DNA of 5,161 nt from Angelakisella sp. (GTDB lineage: Bacteria > Bacillota > Clostridia > Oscillospirales > Ruminococcaceae), in assembly GCA_013316495.1 (NCBI GenBank), contig WSMP01000102.1, forward strand, positions 1 to 5,161, read 5' to 3'. The notes beneath the pieces were generated by a model. The model did no database searches and had not been told where the DNA came from. It was given only the letters and a program-made list of their open reading frames with translations. Both the position numbers and the translations under genes were made by a program. Positions 1 to 5,161 of the stretch are shown here, in pieces. Within the stretch, counting starts at the first letter, position 1. Every line of letters starts with the position of its first letter.

Positions 1-3000
1 ACACCCGCCTGGCCCGGCAGCAGCTGCTGCTGGAATCGGCCCAAATCAGCACCATCCATTCCTTCTGCTCCACCCTCATCCGGGGGTACTTTCAATACCT
101 GCGGCTGCCGGCGGAGTTCCGCATCGGGGAAGAGCGGGAGCTGGAAGTGCTGCGGATGCGGGTTATCCAGGAGCTTATCGAAGAGGAATACCAAAGCGGG
201 GAGGAGCAGTTCTTCGATTTGGTGGAACTCCTTTCCACCGCCCGCAGCGACCGGGGGCTGGAGCAAAACATCCTGAAGCTCTATGACTTTGTCCGCAACC
301 ACCCCTTCTACGAGGAGTGGATGGAAAAGGTGCTGCGGGAATACGACAGCGAAAAGCCCTTGGGGGAGACCCAGTGGGCCGCTATTTTGCTGGGGTACGC
401 AAAAGACGGGGTGGATTACTGCCTGGAGCTGAACGGCAAGGCCCTGGAGGAGATGGCGGGGGACAGCGAGATGGAAAAGGCGTATCTCACCGCCTTTTTG
501 GGGGACCGGGAGAGGCTGGAGGACTGCCGGCGCCTTCTGGCCGCCGGGGACTGGGACGCCTGCTGCCAGTCCTTTTCCGGCTTTGTCTTCGGCAAGCTGG
601 GGGCTCTTTCCAACAAGAAGTATCCGGACCAGGGGAAGAAGGAGCTGGTGAAGGGCCTCCGGGACGAGGTAAAGGAGATTGTGAAGGAAAAGCTGCAAAA
701 GGGCTGTTTCTTTATGGATAGCAGCGGCTATCGCCGGGATATGGAATACCAGCGCCCCATGATTGAAAAGCTGTTCCAGCTGGTGGGCCGCTTTGGCCGC
801 AAGCTGGAGGAGGTGAAGCTGGAACGGGGGATGCTGGACTTTGGGGACCTGGAGCACTACGCCCTGGCCCTCCTTTACCAGAAGGATGAAACGGGACAGC
901 GGCGCCCCAGCCCGGTGGCCAAGGAGACGGCCCGGCGGTACTACGAGGTGCTGGTGGACGAGTACCAGGACACCAACGCCGCCCAGGAGATGATTTTCCA
1001 GGCGGTATCCCGCCAGGGGAAGAACCTCTTTATGGTGGGGGATGTTAAGCAGAGCATCTACCGGTTCCGCCAGGCCAGGCCGGAGATCTTCCTGGGAAAG
1101 AAGACCGCCTTTGTCCCCTATGACGGCAAAAATTTCCCGGCTAAAATCGCCCTTAGCGCCAACTTCCGCACCCGGCGGGAAACCACCGGCCTCATTAACG
1201 ATTTCTTCGCCGCCGCCATGTGTCCGGCCATTGGGGAGATGCTGTACGGGGAAGAGGATAGGCTCATTTCCCAGGCAAAGTACGATTACAGCCGCCCCCG
1301 GCCGGTGGTGCTGGCCCTGTTGGACCAGACGCCGGAGGAAAGGGAGACGGGGGAGGCGGAGTACATCGCCGGCGAGATTGAATCCCTGCTGGCGGGAGGA
1401 GCCACGGTGGAGGAGGACGGGGTCCGGCGGCCCATGAGGCTGGGGGATATCTGTATCCTGCTGCGCTCTCCCCGGAACAAGGCGGAGCGGTACAGCCGGG
1501 CGCTGGAGGGGCGGAAGATTCGCTTTTGGGCGGAGCGACAGGGGAGCTTTTTGGATTCCCCGGAGGTGGCCCCGGTGACAGCCTTCCTGAAGGTGATGGA
1601 GAACCCCCTTCTGGACCTGGAGCTGGCCCAGGTGCTCCTTTCCCCTCTTTACCGCCACACCTCGGAGCAGCTGGCAAGGCTGAAGGCGGGGCACAAAAAC
1701 GAAAGCCTTTACAGCGCTCTGACTCAATGCCAGGAGGGCGGCCCCGGCGGCTTCGAGCGCTTTTGGCGGGACTACCACCGGCTGCGGGACCTTACCACCG
1801 TCCTTTCCCCCCAGGAGCTGCTGGAGGAGCTTTATGCCTGCACCGGCCTTCCCGACAAGGTGCGGGTGATGCCCCAGGGGGAGGAGCGGGTGGCAAACCT
1901 CCGCCTCCTTTTGGACTACGCGGCGGATAGCCAAAAGCGGGGAGGGGATCTGGGGGACTTTGTGGACTACCTGGATTCCCTGCGGGAATACGGCTGCGAC
2001 CTGCAACCGGCCGCCTCCGCCGCCGGGGACGCGGTGTCCATTATGAGCATCCACCGCTCCAAGGGCCTGGAATTTCCGGTGGTGTTTTTGGCGGATTTGG
2101 CGGCACGCTTTAACCTGATGGACCTGGGGGACGAGGTGCTGCTGAACCCGGAGCTGGGGGCGGCCTGCGTCCTTCGGGACAACCGGAAGATGCGCCAGCA
2201 CGACACCATCGCCCGCACCGCTATGCGGGAGCAAAACCGCCGGGCCACCCTCTCGGAGGAGCTGCGGCTCCTCTATGTAGCCATGACCCGCGCCCGCGAA
2301 CGGCTGTATCTGGTGGCCGCCGACGGGGGCCTCGCAAAGCTCCAGGCCGCCGCCAAGCGGCCCTTCCAGGGCCGCCTTTCCCCCTGGGCTATGGGCTCCG
2401 GCCAGTCCCCCTACGACTGGCTGGCCGGGGTGCTGGTCCACCACCCCGGCTTCCCCCAAAAGCTGCTGGAAAATCTGCCTCCTCCCCGGCCCTTGGACTG
2501 CTGCCAGGGCCTTTTGGAGGTGCAGCAGGTTGTCACCGCCGCCCAGGCGAAGGGAGGGGAACAGGAGGAGGAAACAAGCCTGCCGGAGCCCCTGGTGGAT
2601 GGGGAGGCCCTGGCCCGGATGCGCACCGCCATGGCCTTTGTCTATCCCTGCCAGGGGGATGTGGTGACCCCTTCCAAGCTGGCGGTTTCGGAGCTGGCGC
2701 GGGAGCGGGGCGGGGAGGAGCAGTATTTCTTTTCCCGCCGCCCCAAGGTCCTCACCCGCCAGTCCATGACCCCGGCGGAACGGGGAATTGCTGCCCATAA
2801 ATTCATGCAGTTCGCCCAATTGAACCAGGCGGTCCGGGACCCGGAGCAAGAGATTTGCCGCCTGCGGGAGCGGGGGTTCATCACCCCGGAGGAGGCGGAG
2901 CAGATGGACCGGCGGATGATTGTGGATTTCTTCGCCAGCTCCATCGGCAAGCGGGTTCTGGCGGCCCAGCGGGTCTACCGGGAGATTCGCTTCCTGAAGG

Positions 3001-3278
3001 AATTTTCCAGGGAGGAACTGGAGGCCGCCGTCCCCGGCCTGGGCCTTCAGGGCTCCACGGTGGTCCAGGGCATTGCCGACTGCGTCATCCTGGAGGAGGG
3101 GCAGGGGACCATCCTGGACTACAAAACCGACCGGGTAAGGAGCATGGAGGAGCTGGCGGAGCGCTATCGGGACCAGCTGGAGCTGTACCGGGCCATTTTG
3201 GAGGAGTATTTGGCAGTGCCCATCCGGGAAAAAATTCTCTATTCCTTCGCCCTGGGGGATGGGATTGTGGTGGAATAG
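1..3278 (+). CDS. addA: ATP-dependent helicase/nuclease subunit A (AddA), 5'-partial
   Basis: AddA is the UvrD-like 3'-5' helicase and nuclease subunit of AddAB, which resects double-strand breaks for RecA loading in Firmicutes. The frame is open from position 3 to the TAG at 3276-3278, giving 1091 visible residues. AddA proteins are usually about 1150-1250 residues, so the start and the Walker A loop lie off the left edge; the GTG at 147 is internal. Visible motifs (fragment numbering): TIHSFC (51-68, motif Ia); DEYQDT (957-974, residue 319, Walker B/motif II); GDVKQSIYRFRQARPEIF (1038-1091, motif III); SIHRSKGLEFPVVFL (from 2046, motif V); LLYVAMTRARERL (2268-2306, motif VI). The C-terminal PD-(D/E)XK nuclease shows His932 in GIAAHKF, Asp1026 in GIADC, and Asp1039/Lys1041 in LDYKTD. 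Both helicase and nuclease sites look intact. addB is usually immediately upstream (family knowledge). A terminator follows, so addA ends its operon here. Confidence 0.97.
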   Translation, partial: TRLARQQLLLESAQISTIHSFCSTLIRGYFQYLRLPAEFRIGEERELEVLRMRVIQELIEEEYQSGEEQFFDLVELLSTARSDRGLEQNILKLYDFVRNHPFYEEWMEKVLREYDSEKPLGETQWAAILLGYAKDGVDYCLELNGKALEEMAGDSEMEKAYLTAFLGDRERLEDCRRLLAAGDWDACCQSFSGFVFGKLGALSNKKYPDQGKKELVKGLRDEVKEIVKEKLQKGCFFMDSSGYRRDMEYQRPMIEKLFQLVGRFGRKLEEVKLERGMLDFGDLEHYALALLYQKDETGQRRPSPVAKETARRYYEVLVDEYQDTNAAQEMIFQAVSRQGKNLFMVGDVKQSIYRFRQARPEIFLGKKTAFVPYDGKNFPAKIALSANFRTRRETTGLINDFFAAAMCPAIGEMLYGEEDRLISQAKYDYSRPRPVVLALLDQTPEERETGEAEYIAGEIESLLAGGATVEEDGVRRPMRLGDICILLRSPRNKAERYSRALEGRKIRFWAERQGSFLDSPEVAPVTAFLKVMENPLLDLELAQVLLSPLYRHTSEQLARLKAGHKNESLYSALTQCQEGGPGGFERFWRDYHRLRDLTTVLSPQELLEELYACTGLPDKVRVMPQGEERVANLRLLLDYAADSQKRGGDLGDFVDYLDSLREYGCDLQPAASAAGDAVSIMSIHRSKGLEFPVVFLADLAARFNLMDLGDEVLLNPELGAACVLRDNRKMRQHDTIARTAMREQNRRATLSEELRLLYVAMTRARERLYLVAADGGLAKLQAAAKRPFQGRLSPWAMGSGQSPYDWLAGVLVHHPGFPQKLLENLPPPRPLDCCQGLLEVQQVVTAAQAKGGEQEEETSLPEPLVDGEALARMRTAMAFVYPCQGDVVTPSKLAVSELARERGGEEQYFFSRRPKVLTRQSMTPAERGIAAHKFMQFAQLNQAVRDPEQEICRLRERGFITPEEAEQMDRRMIVDFFASSIGKRVLAAQRVYREIRFLKEFSREELEAAVPGLGLQGSTVVQGIADCVILEEGQGTILDYKTDRVRSMEELAERYRDQLELYRAILEEYLAVPIREKILYSFALGDGIVVE

Positions 3279-3298
3279 AGGGATGCTTTAAAAGACCA

Positions 3299-3348
3299 AG
3301 CGCCCCGGCTGCTTTCTGGCAAAAGAGAGCGGCTGGGGCGCTGTTTTT
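3299..3348 (+). terminator. Intrinsic terminator after addA
   Basis: The arm AGCGCCCCGGCTGC (3299-3312) pairs with GCGGCTGGGGCGCT (3329-3342), with two G-U pairs. The pairing extends inward through TTTCT/AGAGA to about 19 base pairs with a 6-base loop, and GTTTTTC follows. The hairpin starts 21 bases after the addA stop. On the opposite strand it is followed by TGGTCTTTTA, so it may also weakly terminate the convergent ferritin-like gene, whose stop is at 3386. Confidence 0.9.
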
Positions 3349-3385
3349 CATGGCCATGGTGAAGAAGCAACTCCAAACAGAAGGG

Positions 3386-3724
3386 TCAAGCCCTTGCAGA
3401 GGGCGGGCAGGACGCGCCGGCGGATGCGCTCCGCTGAGGACAACCGCAGCCGGTGATTTCCTCCCGGAGCAGCTGGACATGGAGAGCCTCGTCCATGGCG
3501 ATGCGCTGGAGCACCGCCTGAATCTTGGGGTCCTGGATGCGGCAGGCCGCCTTCTTGTAGGCTTCCACCGCCGCCACCTCGTCGGAGAGGCTTAGCAGCA
3601 GGGCCCCGCAAAGGTCCTTCCGGTAGCTGACAAAGGAGCCGTTCCACCACTGGCGGCGCCCCCCGGCAAAATCCGGCGTCCCTCCGCAAAGGCAGATGAG
3701 CCGCCCCAGCATCTCCAGGTGGTG
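3386..3724 (-). pseudogene. Ferritin-like/rubrerythrin-fold protein, C-terminal fragment
   Basis: About 112 residues of a ferritin-like four-helix protein of the kind common in spore-forming Clostridia. Recognisable parts run from HHLEMLGRLI through GGTPDF, QWWNGSFVSYRKDLCGALLLSLSDE, then VAAVEAYKKAA and ILDE-like IAMDEALHVQLL. The Glu of DEVAAVEAY and the Glu/His of DEALH match ligands in helices 3 and 4 of diiron ferritin-like proteins; the assignment is from family knowledge. The N-terminal ~50 residues (helix 1 and most of helix 2) are missing. In this family HHLE normally follows a Glu (as in EMHHLE), but here the reading is SRQHHLE and the frame then runs into yunB antisense, so the homology ends near 3724. 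The - frame stays open to an ATG at 4007-4009, but its first ~95 residues are antisense to yunB and the intergenic region and are not ferritin. The gene is convergent with addA. Its function (iron storage or peroxide defence) is not established. Confidence 0.75.
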
Positions 3725-3880
3725 CTGCCTGGATACGCCATCGCAAACCAGGTGGATACCGATATCTGTTTGGCGGAAACGGTGATTGTAGGGCTGGTGC
3801 CGGGGGCCTACACCTGGGTCTCCGACGGCACCGACCCCCTGGTGGGGATGATTCAGGACTACGGAGCGGGGGAGGATTAG
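3722..3880 (+). pseudogene. yunB: Sporulation protein YunB, C-terminal fragment
   Basis: The + frame ending in TAG at 3878-3880 reads VLPGYAIANQVDTDICLAETVIVGLVPGAYTWV and ends GMIQDYGAGED. The AETVIVG..P..Y block is the conserved C-terminus of YunB, a membrane-anchored sporulation protein. In B. subtilis YunB is needed for full sporulation and is under mother-cell sigma-E control (family knowledge). No start codon or ribosome site belongs to this fragment. To the left it runs directly into the reversed ferritin-like gene at about 3719-3730. The matching N-terminus is found on the other strand at 4790-5065, and about 80-100 middle residues are absent from the window, judging from a family length near 230-250. 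The position upstream of ligA on the same strand is probably the native order of the two genes. Confidence 0.78.
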
Positions 3881-3904
3881 CAGGGAGGCAAAGCCTACGG
3901 AATT

Positions 3905-3968
3905 TTTCCAAACCCAGATTGTATTACTACGCAAATTATGGTAAAATAATCTAGGCTTTGTTTGGAAA
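3905..3968. repeat. Interrupted inverted repeat surrounding the promoter
   Basis: TTTCCAAAC (3905-3913) is the exact reverse complement of GTTTGGAAA (3960-3968). Inside it, AGATT (3916-3920) pairs with AATCT (3948-3952). A second exact pair, AAAGCCTA (3890-3897) and TAGGCTTT (3952-3959), competes with the first because it cannot nest with it. The arms enclose the -35 and -10 boxes, so this could be an operator-like or structure-forming site. No known regulator motif was recognised. Confidence 0.5.
3919..3947 (+). promoter_or_regulatory. Probable sigma-A promoter upstream of ligA
   Basis: A -35-like TTGTAT (3919-3924) is followed after exactly 17 bases by a -10-like TAAAAT (3942-3947), preceded by an extended -10 TGG (3939-3941). 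The predicted start is about 3953-3955, leaving a leader of about 176 bases before the ligA ATG. It lies 39 bases past the yunB stop, so ligA need not depend on yunB transcription. Confidence 0.55.
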
Positions 3969-4072
3969 TAAAGAAAGGCCGGATTTTCCCCAAAAACAGG
4001 CGGCTGCAAGGGGAAAAGTGGAAAAACCCTTGCCGTATTCGGGCATTGCCGGCAAGGCAGGCCCGGTTTTTT
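3954..4072 (+). ncRNA. Possible ~120-nt leader or small RNA ahead of ligA
   Basis: If the promoter at 3919-3947 and the terminator at 4040-4072 both work, they bound a transcript of about 119 bases. It contains a hairpin with the perfect arms TTTTCCCC (3984-3991) and GGGGAAAA (4010-4017) and an 18-base loop. A second stem, CCTTGCCG (4028-4035) with CGGCAAGG (4050-4057), uses bases of the terminator stem and so excludes it. This is the layout of an attenuated leader or a free-standing small RNA. No known RNA family was recognised, and the call rests only on arrangement. Confidence 0.3.
4040..4072 (+). terminator. Intrinsic terminator between yunB and ligA
   Basis: CGGGC (4040-4044) pairs with GCCCG (4061-4065), and TGCC (4047-4050) with GGCA (4056-4059), around a GGCAA loop with an AT/G internal bulge. 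A G and six T (4067-4072) follow. It could end yunB transcripts, or act conditionally on the ligA leader, since it lies 57 bases before the ligA ATG. The stem is shorter than that of the addA terminator. Confidence 0.6.
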
Positions 4073-4118
4073 GCAGAAAACACGGCCCTTTCGTTTTTAA
4101 GCGGCCCCAGTTAAAATG

Positions 4119-4125
4119 AGGTGAG
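4119..4125 (+). promoter_or_regulatory. ligA ribosome binding site
   Basis: AGGTGAG at 4119-4125 lies 4 bases before the ATG at 4130 and matches the anti-Shine-Dalgarno core. This decides the start: the in-frame GTG at 4121 lies inside the site and is not a plausible initiator. Confidence 0.8.
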
Positions 4126-4129
4126 GAAA

Positions 4130-4795
4130 ATGGCAGATATCCAAAAGGACCCCGTCCTGGAGCAAATCGAATCGCTCCGTGCCCAGGTGGAGTACCACGC
4201 CGACCGGTATTACAACCAGGATGACCCGGAAATCAGCGACTTTGAATACGACAAGCTCTTCCACCAGCTGCTGGACCTGGAGGAGCAGAATCCCCAGTAC
4301 TACTCCCCAACCTCCCCCACCGTGCGGGTGGGGGGCACCGCCTCCAATACCTTCGCCACGGTGGAGCACAAGGTGCAGATGGGTTCCTTGCAGGATATCT
4401 TCTCCTTCGAGGAGCTGCGGGACTTTGACCGCCGGGTGCGGGAAACGATACCCAACCCCTCCTATGTGGTGGAGCCGAAAATCGACGGCCTTTCGGTCTC
4501 CCTGGAGTACCGGGACGGGGTGCTGGCTATTGGCTCCACACGGGGCAACGGCTTTACCGGGGAGGATGTGAGCGAGAACATCCGCACCATCCGGTCGGTG
4601 CCGCTGAAGCTGCCGGAGCCCCTGCCCCTTTTGGAGGTGCGGGGAGAGGTGTACATGCCGGTGAAGAGCTTCCAGAAGGTGGTGGAGGCCCAGGAGCTGG
4701 CGGGGGAACAGCCCTTCAAGAACCCCCGCAACGCCGCCGCCGGTTCCCTGCGTCAGAAGAACCCCAAAATCACCGCGGGGCGGGGACTGGATATC
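4130..4795 (+). CDS. ligA: NAD-dependent DNA ligase LigA, N-terminal fragment (truncated at a junction)
   Basis: LigA seals nicks in replication and repair using NAD as adenylate donor. The first 222 codons are clear. Residues 1 to ~70 are the NMN-binding Ia domain, with ADRYYNQDDPEISDFEYD. The nucleotidyltransferase domain follows, with VVEPKIDGLSVSLEY (adenylated Lys117, aaa at 4478-4480), STRGNGFTGEDVSENIRTI, LEVRGEVYMP and NPRNAAAGSLRQ. The family sequence then normally continues through LDIFVF to the DGVVxK motif, the OB fold, zinc finger, helix-hairpin-helix and BRCT domains (about 650-670 residues in all). Here homology stops after GLDI at 4795. The frame stays open to the window end only because it reads antisense through yunB (GLEGGDAPLVAV onward), which is not ligase. 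As drawn, the protein could not ligate. Because ligA is normally essential, the break is more likely a chimera, or a spare copy, than a true loss. Confidence 0.9.
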
Positions 4796-5065
4796 GGTTT
4801 GGAGGGAGGTGACGCTCCCTTGGTCGCTGTAGGTGAGGCGCACCAGGTCCCCATACTCCAGCTCCAGCCCCTCCATCTCCTGGAAGACCGCCTCCTGGAT
4901 GGCTTGGGTGGCGTAGAGATTGGCCTGGCTTCCCGCCGCTGCCGCAATAGCGGGACGAAGCTGGGCGTCGGTCCCCAGCAGCGCGGCAATCAAGACGGCC
5001 GCCAGCAGCAGGCATTTGAGGCGCAGCCGCCTTTTTTTGCTTTTTTGCTCCTTGCGAATCCTCAT
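4790..5065 (-). pseudogene. yunB: Sporulation protein YunB, N-terminal fragment (inverted relative to its C-terminus)
   Basis: The - frame from the ATG at 5063-5065 begins with a basic stretch (MRIRKEQKSKKRRLRLK) and a single membrane segment (about residues 18-31). Then come DAQLRPAIAAAAGSQANLYATQAIQEAV and YGDLVRLTYSDQGSVTSLQTDI. Basic tail, one membrane helix, RP.I...A...A..A....AV and S.LQTD make up the characteristic N-terminus of YunB. Homology ends at TDI (codons 90-92, ending at 4790). After that the - frame reads antisense through ligA down to 4097 and is not YunB. A GGGGTGGG stretch lies 4 bases upstream of the ATG as a weak ribosome site. The C-terminus of the same protein lies at 3722-3880 on the + strand. 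The sequence between the two ends is missing, so neither piece is functional here. Confidence 0.78.
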
Positions 5066-5088
5066 TTTCCCACCCCGTTTCTCTTTTC

Positions 5089-5118
5089 AGTATATTCCCC
5101 GCCCCACCGGAGGTTGAA
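5089..5118 (-). promoter_or_regulatory. yunB: Possible yunB promoter (weak)
   Basis: On the - strand a TATACT hexamer (5094-5089) lies about 24 bases before the yunB ATG. A poor -35-like TTCAAC (5118-5113) sits 18 bases further upstream. I could not fit a sigma-E consensus, although B. subtilis yunB is sigma-E dependent. Only the -10 resemblance is notable. Confidence 0.25.
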
Positions 5119-5161
5119 TGCTCCGTCATATCCCCGCACAAGGGAGGGACCTTTTTCATAG
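5118..5161 (+). CDS. Possible start of a gene divergent from yunB (3'-partial)
   Basis: GGAGGT at 5109-5114 lies just before the ATG at 5118, and the frame reads MLRHIPAQGRDLFH to the window end. It is divergent from the yunB N-terminal fragment. If the rearrangement is as described, this is where the missing N-terminus of the ferritin-like gene should be, which is inference. The 14 residues carry no recognisable motif. A second purine-rich ribosome-like site, AAGGGAGGG (5139-5147), could instead serve a start just beyond the window, so the exact start is uncertain. Confidence 0.3.
   Translation, partial: MLRHIPAQGRDLFH

Larger units (their letters stand above)
3881..4129. other. yunB-ligA intergenic region, AT-richer, no protein gene
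   Basis: These 249 bases hold no convincing protein gene. Their left half (about 3900-4030) is clearly richer in A+T than the flanking genes. The region contains a promoter (3919-3947) nested within inverted repeats, two further hairpins, a probable terminator (4040-4072) and the ligA ribosome site. A 62-codon - strand frame crossing it has no recognisable family and is not called. Confidence 0.6.

Noticed and set aside
147..149. GTG at 147 as the addA start
   Set aside because: The frame is open upstream to the window edge and encodes the conserved TIHSFC helicase motif at 51-68, so the true start is further upstream.
1264..2950. Several long antisense frames within addA (for example 1264-1677 and 2642-2950, - strand)
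   Set aside because: They are low-complexity Pro/Arg/Ser-rich shadows expected opposite a GC-rich coding frame. The + frame holds continuous, conserved AddA motifs.
3725..4009. An N-terminal extension of the ferritin-like gene on the - strand
   Set aside because: This part is antisense to the YunB C-terminus and crosses the intergenic promoter and hairpins. It lacks the ferritin helix 1 Glu and any ribosome site I could support.
3758..4798. A phase-variable invertible segment flanked by ACCGATATC (3758-3766) and its reverse complement (4790-4798)
   Set aside because: Inversion would join the YunB pieces in frame at Thr-Asp-Ile, but would give a protein of about 130 residues lacking the conserved middle, and would still leave ligA and the ferritin-like gene broken. 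No recombinase is present and a 9-base arm is too short to be convincing.
4097..5065. A single 322-residue - strand protein starting with the YunB N-terminus
   Set aside because: Only the first 92 codons look like YunB. The rest, rich in His, Leu and Gly, is antisense to ligA, including its conserved motifs.
4130..5161. A 344-residue ligA protein running to the window end
   Set aside because: After codon 222 the translation no longer resembles DNA ligase. It is the antisense of a good YunB N-terminus, so the open frame is fortuitous in GC-rich DNA.
1..5161. CRISPR array, tRNA/rRNA gene, insertion sequence or a novel defence system
   Set aside because: I saw no regularly spaced direct repeats, no recognisable tRNA or rRNA segment, no transposase or recombinase motif, and no uncharacterised gene cluster. 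The unusual structure is explained by rearranged pieces of common genes.

Overview
The window is GC-rich and looks like a spore-forming member of Clostridia, probably an Oscillospirales-type gut bacterium. This rests on four things seen together: an AddA-type (not RecB-type) helicase-nuclease, the sporulation gene yunB, a clostridial ferritin-like protein, and GGAGG/AGGTGAG ribosome binding sites. The genus assignment is inference.

Layout: (1) 1-3278, + strand: most of addA, cut by the left window edge, followed by a strong intrinsic terminator (3299-3348). (2) 3386 to about 3724, - strand: the C-terminal half of a ferritin-like diiron-type protein, convergent with addA. (3) About 3722-3880, + strand: the C-terminal ~52 codons of yunB. 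(4) 3881-4129: an AT-richer intergenic region with a good promoter, a leader carrying hairpins, and an intrinsic terminator ahead of ligA. (5) 4130-4795, + strand: the N-terminal third of ligA (NAD-dependent DNA ligase), including the KIDG nucleophile motif. (6) 4790-5065, - strand: the N-terminal 92 codons of yunB, now in the opposite orientation to its own C-terminus. (7) 5066-5161: the yunB upstream region, with a possible divergent gene start on the + strand.

The main result is that the right third is scrambled. Three conserved genes are cut (ferritin-like, yunB, ligA), and the two ends of yunB lie on opposite strands on either side of ligA. The pieces fit one ancestral order: addA(+) / ferritin(-) / divergent promoter region / yunB(+) / ligA(+). 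From it a block (ferritin N-term, promoter, yunB N-term) was removed and rejoined in inverted orientation inside ligA, and the middle of yunB is absent. The breakpoints are at about 3719-3730 and 4787-4795; the second lies at a short CTGGATATC match. ligA is normally essential and single copy, so the likeliest explanation is an amplification or assembly chimera. A real rearrangement with intact copies elsewhere is the alternative. I found no evidence of a novel defence, mobile or biosynthetic system.

Functionally the genes are unrelated neighbours: double-strand-break repair (AddA), an iron/oxidative-stress-type ferritin fold, a sporulation membrane protein (YunB) and replication/repair ligation (LigA).
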